From contig JAVEYA010000102.1 in assembly GCA_034003745.1 (NCBI GenBank), positions 1 through 7,953 of the forward strand: 7,953 bases of DNA, read 5' to 3'. The notes below the pieces were generated by a model. The model searched no databases. It was given only the letters and a program-made list of their open reading frames with translations, and was not told where the DNA came from. The DNA is from JAVEYA01 sp034003745 (GTDB taxonomy: Bacteria > Bacillota > Peptococcia > DRI-13 > PHAD01). Of this stretch, positions 6,497 to 7,953 are shown in pieces (position 1 is the first letter of the stretch; each line of letters starts with the position of its first letter). The position numbers were made by a program, and so were the translations under genes.

Positions 6497-7373
6497 GAGC
6501 CGTCTGGGCAAAGGACTGTCGGCGCTGATTCCCGCAAACGCTGAGTTGTTGTCGGCTGAGGAACCCGCCACAGAGATAGAGATAAAAAAAATAAAGCCAA
6601 ACGCCTATCAGCCTCGCCAGCATTTTAATGAAGAAAAGCTGGAGGAAGTGACTAACTCTATCCGGGAGCACGGGGTGGTGCAGCCTATTGTGGTGAGAGC
6701 TTTGCCGGGAGGCCTCTACGAACTGGTCGTGGGCGAAAGGCGCCTGCGGGCCAGCCAGAAGCTGCAGTTGAAGAAAATACCCGCTGTGGTCAAAGAGCTG
6801 ACCGACCAGCAGATGATTGAAATCGCGCTGATCGAAAACATCCAAAGACACGATCTGAATCCGGTGGAAGAAGCCGCAGCCTATAAAAGATTGCTGGAAG
6901 AATTTAAATTAACCCAGGAACAGGTGGCGTCCAGGGTAGGAAAAAGCCGTCCATTGATCGCCAATATGCTCCGGCTGTTGAATTTGCCGCCGGAAGTGCT
7001 GGCGCTTCTTGCCCGGGGAGAACTGACGGTAGGGCATGTGCGGCCTTTGCTGAGTCTCGCGGAAAAAGAAGAGCAAATCACGGTTGCCCGGCACATGCTG
7101 GAAGAGGCTCTGTCTGTCCGGCAGGCGGAAAAGTATGTACAGGAAGCCGTCGAAGGGCGTAGAGCCGGTCACAGCTCCAGGAAGCAGAAAGCCGACAAAG
7201 CTCCCAAACTGCCGCCGGATATTGCCGAGCTCGAGGAAAGGCTGCGCAGTATGTGTCAAACGAAGGTGCGAATCAATTATACGGAAGGCAAAGGGCGCAT
7301 CGAAATCGAGTATTACAGCGACGATGATCTGGACAGAATTTTTAACCTGTTTAACGCCCAAAATTTGGAATGA
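6489..7373 (+). CDS. parB: Chromosome partitioning protein ParB (Spo0J)
   Basis: CTP-dependent DNA clamp that loads at parS, spreads on flanking DNA, recruits SMC and stimulates ParA; in sporulating relatives it is needed for sporulation. With GTG 6489 it has 294 residues. The N-terminal LGKGLSALIP (6-15) is the conserved ParA-activating peptide. The CTPase domain has NAYQPRQHF (38-46), GERRLRA (82-88) and ENIQRHDLNPVEEA (116-129). The helix-turn-helix is GKSRPLIANMLRLLNLP (151-167) with VGHVRPLL (181-188). After a basic, variable linker (about 223-240) comes the dimerisation domain, ending KVRINYTEGKGRIEIEYYSDDDLDRIFNLF. Specificity positions read R154, M160, N165 and G182; arginine and glycine are the ParB residues, the middle two differ from the common Thr/Ala. 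The start overlaps the parA stop by 8 bases, indicating coupling. No clear terminator follows. Confidence 0.97.
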   Translation: MTKSRLGKGLSALIPANAELLSAEEPATEIEIKKIKPNAYQPRQHFNEEKLEEVTNSIREHGVVQPIVVRALPGGLYELVVGERRLRASQKLQLKKIPAVVKELTDQQMIEIALIENIQRHDLNPVEEAAAYKRLLEEFKLTQEQVASRVGKSRPLIANMLRLLNLPPEVLALLARGELTVGHVRPLLSLAEKEEQITVARHMLEEALSVRQAEKYVQEAVEGRRAGHSSRKQKADKAPKLPPDIAELEERLRSMCQTKVRINYTEGKGRIEIEYYSDDDLDRIFNLFNAQNLE

Positions 7374-7842
7374 AATCTTTTTAAATTAAGCAGAAGTAGA
7401 TACTAGTATGTAAAGCCAAAATGGTGTATAATATTCGCATTGACTGTGAATATTATCACAAGGTTGTCAAAGATGGTGAAAAATAGCGCATTCACAAGGG
7501 CCCGATGGGCGCAGTGTTTTATAATGCAATAACGAGAATCGTCGAGAAAATTTGCAAAATATCCTGATAATTTCGCCAAATGCCTTAAAACAAAGAAGTA
7601 TAATGCGAAAAGTCTTAATATGAAGAGTCCAGATCATTGTTACCCGATTTATTAAATAGTATCATTAAAAATAGTAAGATTAATTATTATTATTAATTTA
7701 TCGTTTTGGCTAATATCTGTAATCGATATAAGTTAACAATGTTCAATAATTTAATATTTTTGTACCAAGTATATTATGAAAATAAATTTTGCTTTAAATA
7801 AAGGTCTATTTTATAAAAAATAAAAGGGAGGTAGAAAGGAAG
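7374..7842. other. 469-bp intergenic region without a convincing gene
   Basis: The first half is mixed in composition and holds a palindrome (7444-7461), a short hairpin GCCC-GAT-GGGC (7500-7510) and three TATAAT words (7427, 7520, 7599), none with a good TTGACA-like partner at 16-18 bases. From about 7610 to 7825 the DNA is strikingly AT-rich, with runs such as 7680-7700, unlike every gene in the window. Ribosome-binding purines (GGGAGG, 7826-7831; AAAGGAAG, 7835-7842) close the region before the next gene. I recognise no tRNA, riboswitch or parS here, and no strong terminator for parB. The AT-rich part may be an upstream promoter-activating stretch for the downstream gene, or DNA of different origin. 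Confidence 0.6.
7444..7461. promoter_or_regulatory. TGTGA-N6-TCACA palindrome, candidate Rex- or Crp/Fnr-type operator
   Basis: TGTGA (7445-7449), six bases, then TCACA (7456-7460), flanked by C and A: 11 of 12 specified positions of TTGTGA-N6-TCACAA. It lies just after a consensus TATAAT (7427-7432), where a repressor would block initiation. The same bases form the right arm of a larger inverted repeat with 7428-7439 (arms 12 bp, one mismatch, 5-base loop). There is no T-tract, so it is not a terminator. Rex sites of this shape control NADH-linked and hydrogenase genes in Gram-positive bacteria, which fits the next gene, though that starts about 380 bases away. The regulator's identity is inference. 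Confidence 0.4.
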
Positions 7843-7953
7843 ATGAGTTGTGCATGCAAAAACGGAGTCCCAGCCGCACCCCAGTTCGAACTTATTGATA
7901 GTATCATTGAAGCGCACAAGCACGAAAAAGGCGCGTTGATTCCAGTGCTGCAT
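7843..7953 (+). CDS. NuoE/HydC/HndA-like thioredoxin-fold [2Fe-2S] subunit, 5' part only
   Basis: Only 37 codons are visible before the window ends. The N-terminus MSCACKN is short and cysteine-containing; the segment FELIDSIIEAHKHEKGALIPVLH (15-37) resembles the opening helix of the 24-kDa NuoE-like family, in which a helix ending in G-x-L-I-P-x-L-Q precedes the thioredoxin-like iron-sulfur fold. Such proteins are small subunits of NADH dehydrogenases, electron-bifurcating [FeFe]-hydrogenases or formate dehydrogenases. The cluster-binding cysteines would lie beyond the window. The start ATG has AAAGGAAG directly before it and GGGAGG 11 bases upstream. Gene choice among nuoE, hydC, hndA and hymA cannot be made from this fragment; the family call rests on a short match. 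Confidence 0.6.
   Translation, partial: MSCACKNGVPAAPQFELIDSIIEAHKHEKGALIPVLH

Noticed and set aside
7733..7739. TTAACAA as half of a clostridial Rex site (TTGTTAA-N4-TTAACAA)
   Set aside because: No matching TTGTTAA half lies at the required distance.

Overview
The window looks like the replication-origin-proximal region of a Firmicutes chromosome. It holds the order khpB(jag)-mnmE-mnmG-rsmG-noc-parA(soj)-parB(spo0J), all on the plus strand, as next to oriC in Bacillus subtilis. Moderately high GC in the genes, a noc gene, and a following gene that looks like a NuoE/HydC-type thioredoxin-fold iron-sulfur subunit together suggest an anaerobic Clostridia, possibly Peptococcaceae-like. The genus is inference from gene content, not a database match.

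Layout: (1) 1-323 is the 3' end of khpB, an RNA-binding KH/R3H protein, closed by a clear intrinsic terminator (334-362). (2) 383-497 is a hairpin-rich repeat that ends just before the mnmE ribosome binding site. (3) 517-4510 is a tight cluster: mnmE and mnmG (tRNA wobble uridine modification) and rsmG (16S rRNA G527 methylation), with mnmG and rsmG overlapping by 8 nt. (4) After a short gap with a plausible promoter comes noc (4607-5455). (5) The 279-bp noc-parA gap holds two palindromic parS sites. Between them sits a 140-bp MITE-like element with 19-bp terminal inverted repeats. (6) parA (5735-6496) and parB (6489-7373) overlap by 8 nt and form the chromosome segregation operon. (7) 7374-7842 is a 469-bp gap without a convincing gene. 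It has a TGTGA-N6-TCACA palindrome just downstream of a TATAAT box, and its second half is very AT-rich. (8) From 7843 to the window edge is the start of a NuoE/HydC-like gene.

The genes fall into two jobs: translation accuracy (mnmE, mnmG, rsmG, probably khpB through RNA binding) and chromosome organisation (noc, parA, parB with local parS sites). ParB would load on the parS pair, ParA drives origin segregation, and Noc couples the nucleoid to division-site choice. Noc and ParB are paralogues, and each carries residues at the DNA-specificity positions that fit its own role.

I see no undescribed multi-gene system. The points most worth a second look are the mobile element wedged between two parS sites, the sequence shared by the two repeats, the variant ParB specificity residues, and the candidate redox-type operator in the last gap.
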